DNA from: Adiantum capillus-veneris
Lineage: Eukaryota; Streptophyta; Polypodiopsida; Polypodiales; Pteridaceae
NCBI GenBank assembly: GCA_014529385.2
Contig: CM043968.1
Coordinates: 131,764,518 to 131,828,517 of the forward strand
DNA: 64,000 bases
Direction: 5' to 3'
The notes under the pieces are model-generated. The model was not told the origin of the DNA, made no database searches, and saw nothing but the letters and a program-made list of their open reading frames with translations. Shown here one piece after another: positions 31,752 through 46,496 of the stretch (position 1 is the first letter of the stretch; each line of letters begins with the position of its first letter). The position numbers and the translations under genes were made by a program.

Positions 31752-34131
31752 TGCTTGGGCTGCTTTAAGGTGTATTGGAAATGATCAAGCAAACATAAAT
31801 ATATATATGTAAGAAAGAGAGAGAAAGGGGGAGGGGGTGCTTGTTGCATTAATACCTTCTTACAAATCTGTCATGAAAAATCAAAGTGAGATTAGTATTT
31901 GTTCAACATAGCTTGCGTAAATTTCACCACAACACATCACAAGAAAAGCCACCCCAATCACTGTCTTAAGGCCAGGGGAGTCCTCTCCACCCTGTCGCCC
32001 TCTTACAGTATGTGGGATTTATGGCTAGATTGATGACAACACCAGAGACAAGCTATCAAGAACTTAACAAAAAACACCAAGACACTTACGCATCATTGTT
32101 GTCCATTACTTCACGTTGGAAGGGAGACAAAGTATCCAAGCTTAGTCCAAATCCACCCTCCTTGATTCAGCAAATGTTGGGCTTACACTAGTAGGAGAAA
32201 TGATAGATTTCCTACTCTCAATTGAATGAACACTCTCTCTCTTACAAATGGCATAGAGTTCCCTTGCTAATCCCCTATTACAACACATGCACATGCATAA
32301 AACAATGAGCTTCCACTCAAGAGCTCCTTCTAGAGAGGTTGAGCTTGGCTTCTCAAGCTATAGCATAGTGCTCTTGCTTATGGCTCCCCCCTTTTGTGCT
32401 AGCTACACCCTCCTTTTATAGCAATTTTGAAGGCTAGGGTTACTCCTCTAACCATGGTTGGGTTAGATTTTCAGCAATTTATCTAATTTCTTTTGCTTGG
32501 AATTATCAAGAAGTTGGTGGGGAAAGAGAGAGGAGAGAAATGGAGGTGATAGGACTTTTCATAGTGGGTTAGTGTTAGTAGAGTTAGTATTAATTTACAA
32601 ATGGAATTGGATATTTACAATGGGAGTATCCATGTAGGATACAAATAAGGAAGAAAAACTCTTAAGAGGTAAGAAAAGGTGGATTTCTTACAAAGTTGAT
32701 GCTCCAAGTGTCTTGAGTAGGGCCAATTTTGACGCTTGTTGACAGTCCACTAGCTTTGACAGTACAGTTTTTCTCCACTCTTGACCTTCCTTGAGAGACA
32801 AGGTAAGTGAAGCTAAGTAATCAACCACCATGATGCTGTCTTTTAAGAGAAGAGGCTGAATTTTGTGATTTTTTTGATAGATATGGGTAAATTGGAGGAG
32901 GAAAAATGAGACGAGGTGGTCAATTTTGGAATGGAATTGTGTGTGGGAGGTATGAGTTCACCATGGTGTCTCTTATTCTTCAAGGTTGAGGAGAAGGTGA
33001 GTAGGGTGCAGAGAGGAGTGGTGAGAGAGGTGGGGATGATGAGTGGAGAAGTGTGTGTGAAAGAGGAAAATGATAAAGTGGAAGAGAGAGTGTGGCTGCA
33101 TAGCATGTGAAAACTGGGGTCCACTAATAAAATCATAGCTCACAGCTCGTAACTCAAAAAAATATGAAAATATTTGAGGCAAAAGTTCAGCCCACGAGCT
33201 ACAACTTTTGTTTGTATCACCTTTTCAAATTCGGAGAGCAAAAGAATTTTAAAAATTCAGCAAAACCGACCGTTTGTTTCCACTGCACACGGTCCTTGTG
33301 GGGTCCTTCTTTGGATGATTCTTTTGAATACCTCCAAGAGTGAGCCCTCCATAGTGCATGTATGCATGCCACCTACCCTTGACCTTATTTGGTAGGTCTA
33401 TAATTGAAGATATTGTTGAGATCATGATATAAGTGAATAGTACAACTAAGAAAATCAAATATTGAGGGGTCTAAAAAATATGTACATGTCAAATATAAAT
33501 AATATAAGTGGAAAACATATAAAGGGGTCAAAAGAAATATCTCTCATTATGAGGCTACCATAAAAAGATAAATATTTTTGGTGTTCTAATTTTTTTAGAA
33601 AAAAAAACAAAATAGATGTAGGAAGGGAAAAATCACAATAGTGAAAAAATATACACATAGATAAAACTAGTTTGTTTGGATTTTTGTTGGGGTGGAGTTA
33701 CACCAAATATAAGAGAAGCTTACATGAAAATATTTCTATATAGAATAAAAAGTATGAAAAATGGTAAGAAAAATTGTGGTAATGGTGAGGCAATGTACAG
33801 AGCATAAATAACACACAGCTAGGTAAAAATATTTAAATAAATACCAAAATAATTATGAATTTTTTTTTTATTTAGGCCCTATATACAAAGAAATATTTAC
33901 ATACGCATGGGCCATAATATACTTATTTTTTTTATATATATATATTTTTTGGCTCAACTAGCCCAATGACTAGCTAATTGAGGGTTTTTTAAGAAGATAT
34001 GGGAAAAGTCCTGTGACTCACGCACGCCTATGTACAGTGAAATGGTAGGGATAGCCACAGTGTTTGGGTGATTTTGGTAGGGTGAGGTAACTCACTATGG
34101 CAATTACAAAGAGCCGAAAACCCGGCTATCA
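31429..34131 (-). repeat. 5' LTR of gypsy-2
   Basis: A 2703-bp LTR with (GA)n at about 31691-31748 and a minus-strand TATA box (plus-strand cttttata, 32413-32420). It starts TGATAGCCGG on the minus strand. Near-identity to the 3' LTR suggests a fairly recent insertion. Confidence 0.94.
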
Positions 34132-34625
34132 ACGTATTTAAGCTACAACAGATTTGGGACAAGCTCATGACAACACATAAAGAGAAAAAGAGAACCAAGC
34201 CAATAGCAACTAGAGACTCCATCTCCAAGCCATGTAAACCCATAAAAACTTTCACAGACCGTAGTCGACCCTACTTGCATAGACAAAAGAAAGAAAACAT
34301 AACATATGATTAGGAGTAATGTTGGGGGTCCAGGGTGTGACAACAATAACAAGCAGTGGGGATTGCTTGATATATCTGTCACCGATTTTGTGCAAATTAA
34401 TTCTAATTAATTGTACTTGTGGTTGGTTTGCAGGTAAAGATCTCTGCTTTCATCTGATAGGAGTTCCGGCTTAAAGCTCCTACTTTTTCATGTATCGAAG
34501 TATCTTGTAATAAGTTTTATATCAAAAATTTCTACTTTGCTTTGTTCTTTCCACAATATGGTAAGTGCAAACAGTATCTAAGTTCTCTCAGTATATGATT
34601 CTAAGTGATGGGATTTTATAATCAA
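34132..34625 (+). repeat. PLE-flank repeat resumed after gypsy-2
   Basis: It continues the sequence cut at 22779, matching 51087-51576 and 35876-36366. One frame reads LQQIWDKLM and KEKKRTKP, part of a possible decayed exon, followed by an AT-rich 3'-like stretch with a ttgcag/gtaaag sequence. Confidence 0.8.
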
Positions 34626-35275
<650 letters not shown>

Positions 35276-36382
35276 TCTTTTCTTATTGGTTTTTTAAGAT
35301 TACTATCTTGCATAAAAATGTATCAAAAGTTTGAAAGAGGGTATATGACAACCTCTTGGGAGGACAAATGTCATTGTGTAAGACTGGTTTTTTTTGAAAA
35401 AAGAAAGGTTTTACAAACAAAATGCTGCCAAAATTTTCACAAATTAGATATACTTATAAAATGGAATGCTCACTTATAAACCATAGATATAAGAATGCCC
35501 CTAAGGCAGCATTTAGTAGAATATCTAAGAATGATAAACTCATATGTGTAACCATTGGTTTTTTTATGATTACTGTCTAGCATAAAAATATATCAAAGAT
35601 TTGGAAGAGAGTATATGACAACCTCTTGTGAGAACAGAGGGCATTGTGTTAGACTGGCTTTTTGAAAAAAAGAAAGGTTTTGCAGACAAAATGCTGCCAA
35701 AATTTTCACAAATTAGATGTACTTATAAATTAGGATGCTGACTTATAGAACATAGAGATAATGATGCCCCTAGGGCAACATCTAAGTATAGTATCTAGGA
35801 ATGCTAAACTCATATGTGTAACCATTGGTGACAAATAGGGGTACAGGCAGACAGCTAGGATGAGCATCACTCGAGACGTATTTAAGCTACAACAGTCGGG
35901 ACAAGCTCATGATAGCACATAAAGAGAAAAAGAGAACCAAGCCAATAGCAACTAGAGACCCCATCTCCAAGACATGTAAACCCATAAAAACTTTCACAGA
36001 CCGTAGTCGACCCTACTTACATACACAAGCGAAAGAAAACATAACATATGATTAGGAGTAAGGTTGGGGGTCCAAGGTGTGACAACAATAACAAGCAGTG
36101 GGGATTGCTTGATATACCTGTCACCCATTTTGTGCAAATTAATTCTAATTAATTATACTTGTGGTTGGTTGGCAGGTAAAGATCCTTGCTTTCATCTGAT
36201 AGGAGTTCCGGCTTAAAGCTCCTACTTTTTCATGTATCGAAGTATCTTGTAATAAGTTTTATATCAAAAAGTTCTACTTTGGTTTGTTCTTTTCACAATA
36301 TGGTAAGTGAAAACAATATTTAAATTCTCTCAGTATATGATTCTAAGTGATGGGATTTTACAATCAAACACACAAACAATTT
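35276..36382 (+). repeat. Second copy of the ~1.1-kb PLE-flank unit
   Basis: It holds two ~275-bp tandem units and the continuation through the uninterrupted gagacgtatttaag target, ending in aatcaaacacacaaac. Compared with 50500-51576 it carries extra stops (for example in the GDK-stop-GYRQ segment). The LARD-like element begins at its right edge. Confidence 0.82.
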
Positions 36383-38390
36383 TGTGAGGTCCCCAACCCC
36401 GAAAAGATTGGGGCGACTTGATAGATGGCTTTCCTTTATACACCTTTTCCGTTGACGACACCCTACTCTGTTTCCACAAAGTAGAGATACGAACAATAGA
36501 AGAGAGGAAGTTCTCTATCCATCGTTTACGTGGTTATAAGGGTCAAACGCCACAAGCCAAGTCGATAATATAGGATTCTAATGAAACTGTTTCCTAACAT
36601 AAAGATGAAATCCCATTGACATATTTAGAATCCATAAACAACGCCCTTTTTCCCACATTTAAGAGAAAGGCCGTCATCCATAAACCATAAATACGATATG
36701 AGACTTAGTCTAAACTAGATAGTAATCTTGTGTCACATTGATCTGGGCAATCTCAACTCTTGGCACAATGAGTCTTTAATGTCACTTTTCTTAATAAGAA
36801 GGAGTGGAGAGTTTCTCGACAAATCAAGACCACCCATCCTTGACTGGCAACCTGAGCCAGCCCCTACTTTCCATCCCACACTCACACTTTTTACCACACT
36901 GTTTAACTTATACAAACAATGTTCCTTAATTAATTCCAAACACAAATTCTTTTATACAACCCTTCAAACAATACCAAAACAATTTAAACAAGGCCTAATG
37001 AAGACAACCCTATTATTAAACAAAAATAGCCTTTCCAATTTCTCATGAGTTTGCCGCTACCCGCGGACTTTCTCTAACCAAGAGAGCCTTTGCAAAGGAT
37101 TTATTCACTAACCGCGAATTGCGCAACCTTCCCATCTCGCTAATCGCGAGGCATCCCGCTACCCGCGATGCATCTTGCTAACCGCCAGGCATGCGGCTAC
37201 CCGCGAGGCATCCCGCTAACCGCGAGGCATCTTGCTAACCGCCATGCATCTTGCTACTCGCGAGGCATCCTGCTACCCGCGAGGCATCTCGCTAACCGCA
37301 AGGCATCTCGCTAACCGCAAGGAACAAAAGAGCTGATAACCTCACCTTAATCTCCGTTAACCGTGGAATCATCTCGCTATCCGCGAGAACAAAATATATT
37401 CTTTCAACAATTCTTCTCTTTAAATGAATCTTCAGACATGATCAACCATTTCTTCATATCAATCAGAATCCACTTATCAAACAATAACAATTTATTAAGC
37501 AATAACAATTCAACAAATAGTGACAATTTATCAAACAGTTCTTTCACTAATCTATAAAAATATATGCGTGTTTCTTGTGATAGGTTCACGTTTTTCGGAC
37601 GGTTTAAGGGGTTCCCTATGTTTAGCTTCCCAAGTCAAACATGAATAGCAATGCCGAATTATAAATTTGTCTTGCCGGATTTGGAGCGCGTGCGGCTAAC
37701 TCTTGTACTGGAGGTTGGACGGCTTCCACTTCTTCTTCGGTTGATGCTTCCGCATGAGATACATTCGGAGTAGACACCTTTCTTCCCACCTTTCGGGAGA
37801 CGGCACATCGACGATTGGAGATGGAGATGGCTTGAAAATGAGAGGTTTAGGAAGAGAGGCTTCCTCCGGCACGTCATTGCAAGAGAGCTTCCGCTTCTGT
37901 AAATGTGTGTGTTCAAAGTGAGAGGAGAAGTGTCCTTTATATAGGCCCTAGGGGGGTGCTAAGAATACTGAGAGGTTTTCAAGAATAGGAGAAGGAAAAG
38001 CTCGCGCGTCGTCGCGGCTCTATAAATCTTTTTAATAATAATAAAAAAAACGTTCGATCGTGAATCTTATGCGTGATTTTTAAAAAAAGCTCTATACTCA
38101 CAAGTTCCCATTCTATCTTGAGAGTGAGAAAGAAAGAAGTATCGTAATTTTGACTCACCTCTCTTTCTTTCTTAAAAATAGTATCTCTAAGCTTTTTCTT
38201 CACACATAGATTAACTTCCCACATAAACCTATTGTTCCACATAAAGAAAGATCATAAATAAATAGATTCTGAACCCGATTTTCAATTTGATTGCTCTGAT
38301 AAACTCATGATGACTCACAAAAATGAGAATCTCAATTACTTTGCAAAATAACTGAAATGACTTATATGGATAAATGTTGGGTACATTACA
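36383..38390 (-). repeat. 3' LTR of the LARD-like element
   Basis: A 2008-bp LTR. A minus-strand TATA box (plus strand ctttatata, 37935-37943) fits transcription to the left. It holds a 19-20 bp minisatellite at about 37050-37330. The ORF at 36728-37048 is broken in the other LTR and is not supported. Confidence 0.82.
37050..37330. repeat. CG-rich minisatellite in LTR (copy 1)
   Basis: About a dozen diverged units of the type gcatcccgctaaccgcgag. The arms ctcgc and gcgag make each unit partly palindromic. Copy 2 is at about 43410-43690 in the other LTR. Confidence 0.88.
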
Positions 38391-38637
38391 ATCTCCTCAA
38401 CTTAAAGATTCGAGATTTCCTCATCTCGAGAAAAAGTGAGAATACTCCTGAGTGTATATCAATGATTATGATAACTTAAATCAATAGGGTACTTTCTAAA
38501 CTTAGACTTATCCAGTCCACTAAAAGCTCAATCGTATGATTTAATCAATCCTTACTTATCCGATTCATTAAAACCCAATCACATGACCTAACCAATCTTG
38601 ACTTAACCAGTCCATCAAAACTTAGTCATATGACTTA
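38391..38637. other. LARD-like internal region, left part
   Basis: Non-coding sequence with a diverged repeat of about 33 bp containing aatcacatgactta and aaccagtc. The purine-rich aagttgaggagat on the minus strand next to the LTR could be the polypurine tract. Confidence 0.6.
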
Positions 38638-38778
38638 TGTCAGGACAAGGGTAGGACCAGTCCGGGCCAAGGGCCAGGATGGACATGCAGTCAAGGGGGT
38701 CCCTATATTTAGAAGGCCAAGGGCCTATATAGGGCATGGCTGGGTGGTGATGAGCATGTCAATTCCCTTGCCCTTATA
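38638..38778 (+). repeat. 5' LTR of nested element
   Basis: A 141-bp repeat with the short motif ggccaagggcca in low copy. Confidence 0.85.
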
Positions 38779-38779
38779 C

Positions 38780-38794
38780 TGGTATCGCGGTGCC
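38780..38794 (+). other. PBS-like site of nested element
   Basis: tggtatcgcggtgcc begins two bases after the LTR. It starts like the iMet PBS but diverges after TGGTATC. The tRNA is not identified. Confidence 0.5.
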
Positions 38795-41700
38795 TACAGT
38801 TGCCATACGGTAACGAGAATTTTTCCGATGCACTCCCATGAAATGGGCATACCATACAGTTGTAAAAAAATTCCCAAATGGATATGCTCCTAGCATACTC
38901 CAGATGCTAGCAGGACAAAAATGAAAGCTTTGTTTCGGACATTGACCTTGTAAGTATATACATGCCATGCATGATAAAAAGTCGCAACGGTAACTTTGGA
39001 GTGGTGTACTCAACACCACAATGGTGTATGCACTTAATGAGCCTTGCTCAATGAGCAGAACAACAGGTTGAAGACCAAGTGAGCCGTGCTCGAGCATACA
39101 TTTAACAGCTACATATTAAGAACGAATTAAACAAGAAAAGTCCAACAATTATGCATACCTTGTCTTTGAAGGTTAGCGATGAATATTATAGACGCCATCA
39201 TCGACGCCATCATCGTCGCAGCTTCTTGAACGTAAGAACTGCATCACCAGTGATGCTTCAAAAACTCGAAAAGCTTACAGAAGTTTCTAAAAAACACGAC
39301 CCCTGCAAGGAAGGTAGGTCACCATGTGGTTGTGTTTTTCTGTTACCTCTCTCGTTGAGAGACTCATAGCAGAAACTTGTTGCATGCTTATAGGATAAGC
39401 TGCACATTACGCATAAGATGCACAAGAGCATGTCAATCAACTATACAAGTCATAGTCGTTTAAGGAAAGTTCCTCAGCCTAGCATGCTCTTCTTCCCTCG
39501 TTCTCTCTTTCTCTAAGGGAAAAATGAAAATCTTCTAAAAAGTTTTTGATACGTGTTTTGCTCATGAGTCAGCCTGAGCCAAGGTGCTCTAACTCGCAGC
39601 TAAAACGTGGCTAAGATGCTACTCAAATTAGTCTTCATCGGTTCATCCATTGAACACTAATTTGCACAAGGGCTATGAGCCCCTCAAGCTAAGAGCCATT
39701 GTCGGGCCAAGGGTAAGACCCAACTATTGGCATTCTTTGGGTGATTGTTCTCAAGATTGAACAGATCTACCCACGGGAGTACACATCGACATTAATGGAC
39801 AAGCAAGAGTCTTGTCATTATGGATGTTTAGGGTGTCATTTTTTCACTACATATTTTCAGTGCGACACTCAAGTTGAGTTTTTTGATAATCTTCAACTCA
39901 CATCAGCCGATCTCTACAAGGAATTATAGATGCAGCCATCAGTTGCGACAGCATGGCTGACCATCCGAGCTAGGCAGTTCACTTGTGTGGATTCCCTGCT
40001 CTCTCTATAGCACCACGGAGTGTCTATGGACATATTGTTTGGGGTACGACCCGGCGGGTGACTGCTAAATCACCCCATAGGCATTGAGGATCACAGTTGA
40101 TCTGCATTGAGGATCACAGTTTGATCTCTCCCAGTTAGCCTTTCAAGGAAATAATTCCGCAATCTACCACGCAGTAGCGGACAAACTCCACTTTTCAAGT
40201 TCATTTCAATCATTATCTACATAGTTAACTATGTTGGTTACTATTGCCTGCTAGTTTAGCAATTTTTACAAAGGGTCTTACCAAGGGGTTTGACTACGTA
40301 AATTTTAACCAAAGGGGTTGGATTACCAAGGCAACGCCCACGGTTTCTAGTGCAATATTGTTTGTTTTTTCAGGTAGGAGACGTGCTCCTCTACGCTTGA
40401 AGATGGGTAAGTGAACATTACGTTCAAATTTCTAGGTACACATCTATTGATTTGGTGTTATTTCATTTTTAGTATGCCTTGCTCGGTTTTTTCAAGACGT
40501 ATACGTACGCTTGAATGTTACAGAGCCATGCCAAGGGCATGACGGCACAAAGTATTTTGGGCCAAGAGTCCAATCTATCTTTCTGTCTTTTGCTGTTACG
40601 AACCTACTTGTAGGGTTCGATTTGGCACATGTTGTCACATGGGATACAACATGGTCTAGGAACTCAAGGAGTTCAGTTTAGCCAGTGTGGAGCATGATAA
40701 TGAGGGTCCCTCTCACTCTTGTCGCAGAGTGTTTGTAGTTACCTCCACACACAAGTACCAGCTCGTACTTGATGGATGTCTCTTTTCTTGATATCCTTGT
40801 TTGAGACATATTTCACATATGGAGAATATGAGTCTCTGGGATTGACACTGGTGCCAACTAGCTAACTATGTGTCGCGACGAAGTCCATAGGTGCTGGTCG
40901 CATCCATGGATTCGACCATTTTGAGCACACAGTATCAGGAGCAATTTCAGTGGCCAGAAATTGTCGGGTGCTAAGTACAAACTTGTTACGATTACAAGTG
41001 TAGTGAAACCACCTTAACAGAGGGTTGTTTCTACATATAGCTAAGTATGCTATGTCCATGAGAATGTCTCATGGTTGGTACCTAGGTGTGACCGGGTTGT
41101 CACATTCTGTTATGGTCCAAAGTCTCGTCATGGAATTGCGGTTCGGATATGTTTGTGTTAAATGCATGCACACTAGGTGTTATGGGCCCTAGTGTTTAAC
41201 ACAAATTTATTTGGAGCGGCATGCAACTTCATGGACATTATTGTTTCTGAAATTTTTTGCACTGCCAGTGCAATCTCTCTTGCAGACTTAGTATGAGTTT
41301 ACATCCTGCCATACAAGGTGATGGCTGCGTATGGGTGTTTGTGATTGGCTGCTTGAAACTCCAATCTGCTTTCAACCTAGTTGGTTGTCTCCATTCCATA
41401 TCGCGTATATGGTTGGATACTCAATGATTGAGTCATAAGTTGTCATCAGTCGTGGGCGACTGTCTGTAAGTGTTAGGGGAAAAGCACCTCACTCTTACTG
41501 CTGCTATTCATCCCGCGTAGGATGGGCAATTTACAAGCATTCTATTTAGTACTAAAGGATATGCAAAGTGCATACGTTAGTAAACCACGCTAAAGGATAT
41601 GCTAAGTGCATACGTTATCAAGAAGTGAAACAACTGGATCGGTTACCTTTCTGGTTTGGAGTTTACTTACTATCAGTTAACGCATGTTGCGACTAGGTAG

Positions 41701-42135
41701 TCTCTTCATGTATAACTCAGGTTCTCAACCTTGAACACTCGTTAGGGTGGGGTTGTTTACTGATGATGAAAATTGAGACAAAGTCAAGGACTTAAAATTG
41801 GCTGATAAGTTATGTCCGCGTGTTACTTTCATGGAAAGTGACAAGAGGTACTCTTTTTGGTACACCTGTGTTGTGATAAACTCGTTTACCATGCTCATGA
41901 GTGTTCTAAATGGAGTCTACACACTACGTTTGAATAGGGACCGGTACCATCAGATGGTTACAAATGGACAACAATGTAGAAAATCAAGATGTTACTCTTG
42001 GTTTCATTGAACGTACTACTGAACCGGGTTTCAATTCAACGAGCCGTTGGATCCATGAGGGATGACACGTTGGAAAACATTAGTGTTCTTATGAAGATGC
42101 TACCACTTGTGTTTTCGAGGACGAAAACGTTTCTC

Positions 42136-42149
42136 CAAGGGGGGAGTAA
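42136..42149 (+). other. Polypurine tract of nested element
   Basis: ccaaggggggagtaa lies directly before TGTCAGG, a textbook position. Confidence 0.8.
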
Positions 42150-42342
42150 TGTCAGGACAAGGGTAGGACCAGTCCAGGCCAAGGGCCAGGGCCAAGGGCT
42201 AGGGCCAAGGGCCAGGGCCAAGGGCCAGGGCCAAGGGCCAGGACGAACATGCAGCCAAGGGGGTCCCTATATTTAGAAGGCCAAGGGCCTATATAGGGCA
42301 TGGCTGGGTGGTGATGAGCATGTCAGTTCCCTTGCCCTTATA
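42150..42342 (+). repeat. 3' LTR of nested element, with expanded 12-bp repeat
   Basis: 193 bp. It is longer than the 5' LTR because a 12-bp unit (ccaagggccagg) is repeated about five times at 42177-42243. Confidence 0.85.
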
Positions 42343-42759
42343 ACTTAACTAGTCATGACTTATCCAATCCGTCAAAACTCAATCATATGACTTAACCAGT
42401 CATGATTATCTCAATCACATGACTTAACCAGTCATGGGTAATCCAATCACATGACTTAACCAGTCATGGCTCATTCAATCCACACAAAAAAATCACTTAC
42501 ATCACTTAACCAGTCAAACAATTTCTTTGTAGAAAACAACTCAATCTTCAAATCATAAAGTCATCAAAATGTCATATAGGGGTCTACAAAAGATCTCTCC
42601 ATGAGCAAACATAATAGAGGTTTCAACCATAACTATGGTACACGTCAATCGGCATAACGTAATATCTCTGCGAGTCCGGTAATGGTTATAGAAAACCATA
42701 TACATGTGGAAGCTTGAAGTAGCCAATTAAATCTTTTTAACCTATGCTCTGATACCAAA
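42343..42759. other. LARD-like internal region, right part with PBS
   Basis: Several units containing aatcacatgacttaacc and agtcatg. It ends in the plus-strand sequence tgctctgatacca (42745-42757), the complement of an iMet PBS, two bases from the LTR. Confidence 0.8.
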
Positions 42760-44875
<2,116 letters not shown>

Positions 44876-44971
44876 ATTTTTCCGGGATACCTTTGGTCGG
44901 GTATCCATCATATACTGAGGAAACTTGATACTGATATAAAATTAAATGTCGGTTTAATACTTGTATCGTGA

Positions 44972-45844
44972 TTTATTCAGGCTTTTTGGATTCCATCTCT
45001 CACCCGTCTGGGATATGGAATAGAAGAAGGCATTCCTATTCCACCTGTTGGTACCCAATGTATAATTTCTTGTTTCAAAGGTGTGGAATTTCACAAAAAA
45101 TTGCTGGACTTTGAGAAACAAGCCATAAACACCCACTCTATATCAGTATTAAACACGGCTTCTATAAATGACTGGCTCTTCTTATTGATTCTTTCTAGAA
45201 AAGATAAGGATAAGCTTCTAGAGGCCTTTAATAATTTCTTAGCTAAGTTACCCATTATTGATGCACAAGATAGTTCCGATCTTGATTTTTATTTTACTTC
45301 TCTGCCCACTATTGTAAACAAGTTATATTTTATGAATAACCTTCCAGCAATACCTATAGAAATCAAGCACTCAGAAAAGGTTATTAATCCCCTTCTTGAT
45401 CTAGACCTTCTGGAGGAAGAAGAGAAGGAATCCCTCAGTGTTTTGGCAGATACAAACTGTTTATCCCCAGAAAGAGTAGTTTCTAAACTCTTTTTAGAGG
45501 TAATCCCTTTACTACCACCCAGGCAAGTTGAGTTGGATGCTATTCGACTTGAGCATAAGCTCTGGGATTATGAAATTTTGAACCATCGGGCACCTTTTAC
45601 AATTTCCTCTCTAGGATTGTTGTGTAGTATTCCCACGGACATTGTTGAGCAATGTAAAACCTTAGCCTTACATTCCAACATCTTTTCGCACAAGATGTTC
45701 TCTTCGAGCTTAAACAAGTCAAATTATCAGATGTCGATGGTAAAAAATGTCCAAGCTCTTCAATCATTGCGCTCGCACCGAAGGACTCTCTCTCTTATGG
45801 ATAGGGCAAAAATGGTTTCTGAGAAACTGTTGGAATTCCTATAG
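44972..45844 (+). CDS. Unknown ORF upstream of PLE-3, possible PLE N-terminal part
   Basis: An open frame of about 290 codons from the previous stop. No ATG is obvious near its start; a GTG lies at 45083. It contains IPSLTRLGYGIEEGIPIPP, then an acidic stretch (LDLLEEEEKESL) and LPPRQVELDAIRLEHKLWDY. Composition is that of a soluble, largely helical protein. I do not recognise a family, a GIY-YIG motif or a zinc finger. It lies on the same strand as PLE-3 and starts right beside the LARD-like element, which may have cut off its true 5' end. PLE-1 and PLE-2 lack it through 5' truncation, so it may belong to the full-length element. Confidence 0.5.
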   Translation, partial: FIQAFWIPSLTRLGYGIEEGIPIPPVGTQCIISCFKGVEFHKKLLDFEKQAINTHSISVLNTASINDWLFLLILSRKDKDKLLEAFNNFLAKLPIIDAQDSSDLDFYFTSLPTIVNKLYFMNNLPAIPIEIKHSEKVINPLLDLDLLEEEEKESLSVLADTNCLSPERVVSKLFLEVIPLLPPRQVELDAIRLEHKLWDYEILNHRAPFTISSLGLLCSIPTDIVEQCKTLALHSNIFSHKMFSSSLNKSNYQMSMVKNVQALQSLRSHRRTLSLMDRAKMVSEKLLEFL

Positions 45845-45923
45845 ACCCTTCCTTAAATGCCAATGCAAAAGGGTGGATCCAATCTCTAGTTGATCCTCTT
45901 CAATCATTTGGTTTGATCAATTT

Positions 45924-46496
45924 TTGTGGTACGAATTCCAAAATTTACCAAAGTTTTTTCAATTTTCATCCGGACCTACCCAGGTTTATGCCTTTATTGC
46001 ATGGGTGGCCTCATTTCCAACTGAATTAAGGCATGCGGTAATCATCTATTATCAGTTTCATGAACACATGCTAGAAGCAGCTAAGGGACTAGTCCTATAC
46101 ACACTTGGGACTCCACTTCTTCAAAAGCTACAAAACACACTTGTTTCCAACACAATCGAAACCCTACTCAAACCACCCAAAGGCAAGGACCAACTAAAGA
46201 AGATCACACACACACCAAGCAACATGGGCTCAACAAGCAAGAAGCCAAGGCAATTCAGAGGATTTGAAGACAATGGGGATACTCCCAAAGCACTTGAATA
46301 CCCAAATTCTGAAGACCAAGTACATTTACTTATTACAAGAAATAATGGATTATTACATTTTGAACGCAATGTTAGGATGCATGGAAGATTTGTTCACATA
46401 TTGTTTTATAACAAATTTATGGACTTTATTAATCCTCATAAGTTTTTTCAAACATTGATAAATGATTTCACATCAATAAAGAACTATCTAAAATGA
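45924..46496 (+). pseudogene. ORF between unknown ORF and PLE-3 RT
   Basis: 190 codons in another frame. It includes PTELRHAVIIYYQFHEHML, a basic linker (LLKPPKGKDQLKK) and RNNGLLHFERNVRMHGRF, and ends IKNYLK at a TGA that overlaps the next ATG (ATGA at 46493-46496). The last 15 or so codons are shared with the start of PLE-1, so this stretch probably belongs to the PLE polyprotein upstream of the RT and is now frameshifted. Confidence 0.5.

Larger units (their letters stand above)
22780..34131 (-). mobile_element. Tat-like Ty3/gypsy element gypsy-2, nearly intact
   Basis: An 11.35-kb element on the minus strand with LTRs of about 2.7 kb (TGATAGCC...CGCCTCA), PBS, two small ORFs, one gag-pol frame with three TAG stops, and a polypurine tract. 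It is flanked by acgt at 22776-22779 and 34132-34135. Uninterrupted versions of the target exist at 35876-35879 and 51087-51090. RT order, the second RNase H and the lack of a chromodomain place it with Tat/OTA gypsy elements. Confidence 0.95.
38638..42342 (+). mobile_element. Nested short-LTR retrotransposon, non-autonomous
   Basis: Terminal repeats of 141 and 193 bp (TGTCAGGACAAGGG...CCCTTATA) are flanked by actta at 38633-38637 and 42343-42347. A PBS-like TGGTATCGCGGTGCC follows the left repeat and a polypurine tract precedes the right one. The 3.4-kb interior has no ORF above about 95 codons and no recognisable gag or pol. Just before the polypurine tract a frame reads FEDENVSPRGE, like the C-terminal end of pol in some plant chromovirus elements. 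Confidence 0.82.

Noticed and set aside
36728-37048. 106-codon ORF in the LARD-like LTR
   Set aside because: The counterpart in the other LTR is broken and there is no recognisable domain.
37050-37330. CRISPR-like array
   Set aside because: Units are contiguous without unique spacers, diverged, and inside a plant LTR; this is a minisatellite.
41989-42276. 95-codon ORF running into the nested element's 3' LTR
   Set aside because: It reads through the polypurine tract and the 12-bp repeat. The meaningful relic there is in another frame (FEDENVSPRGE).
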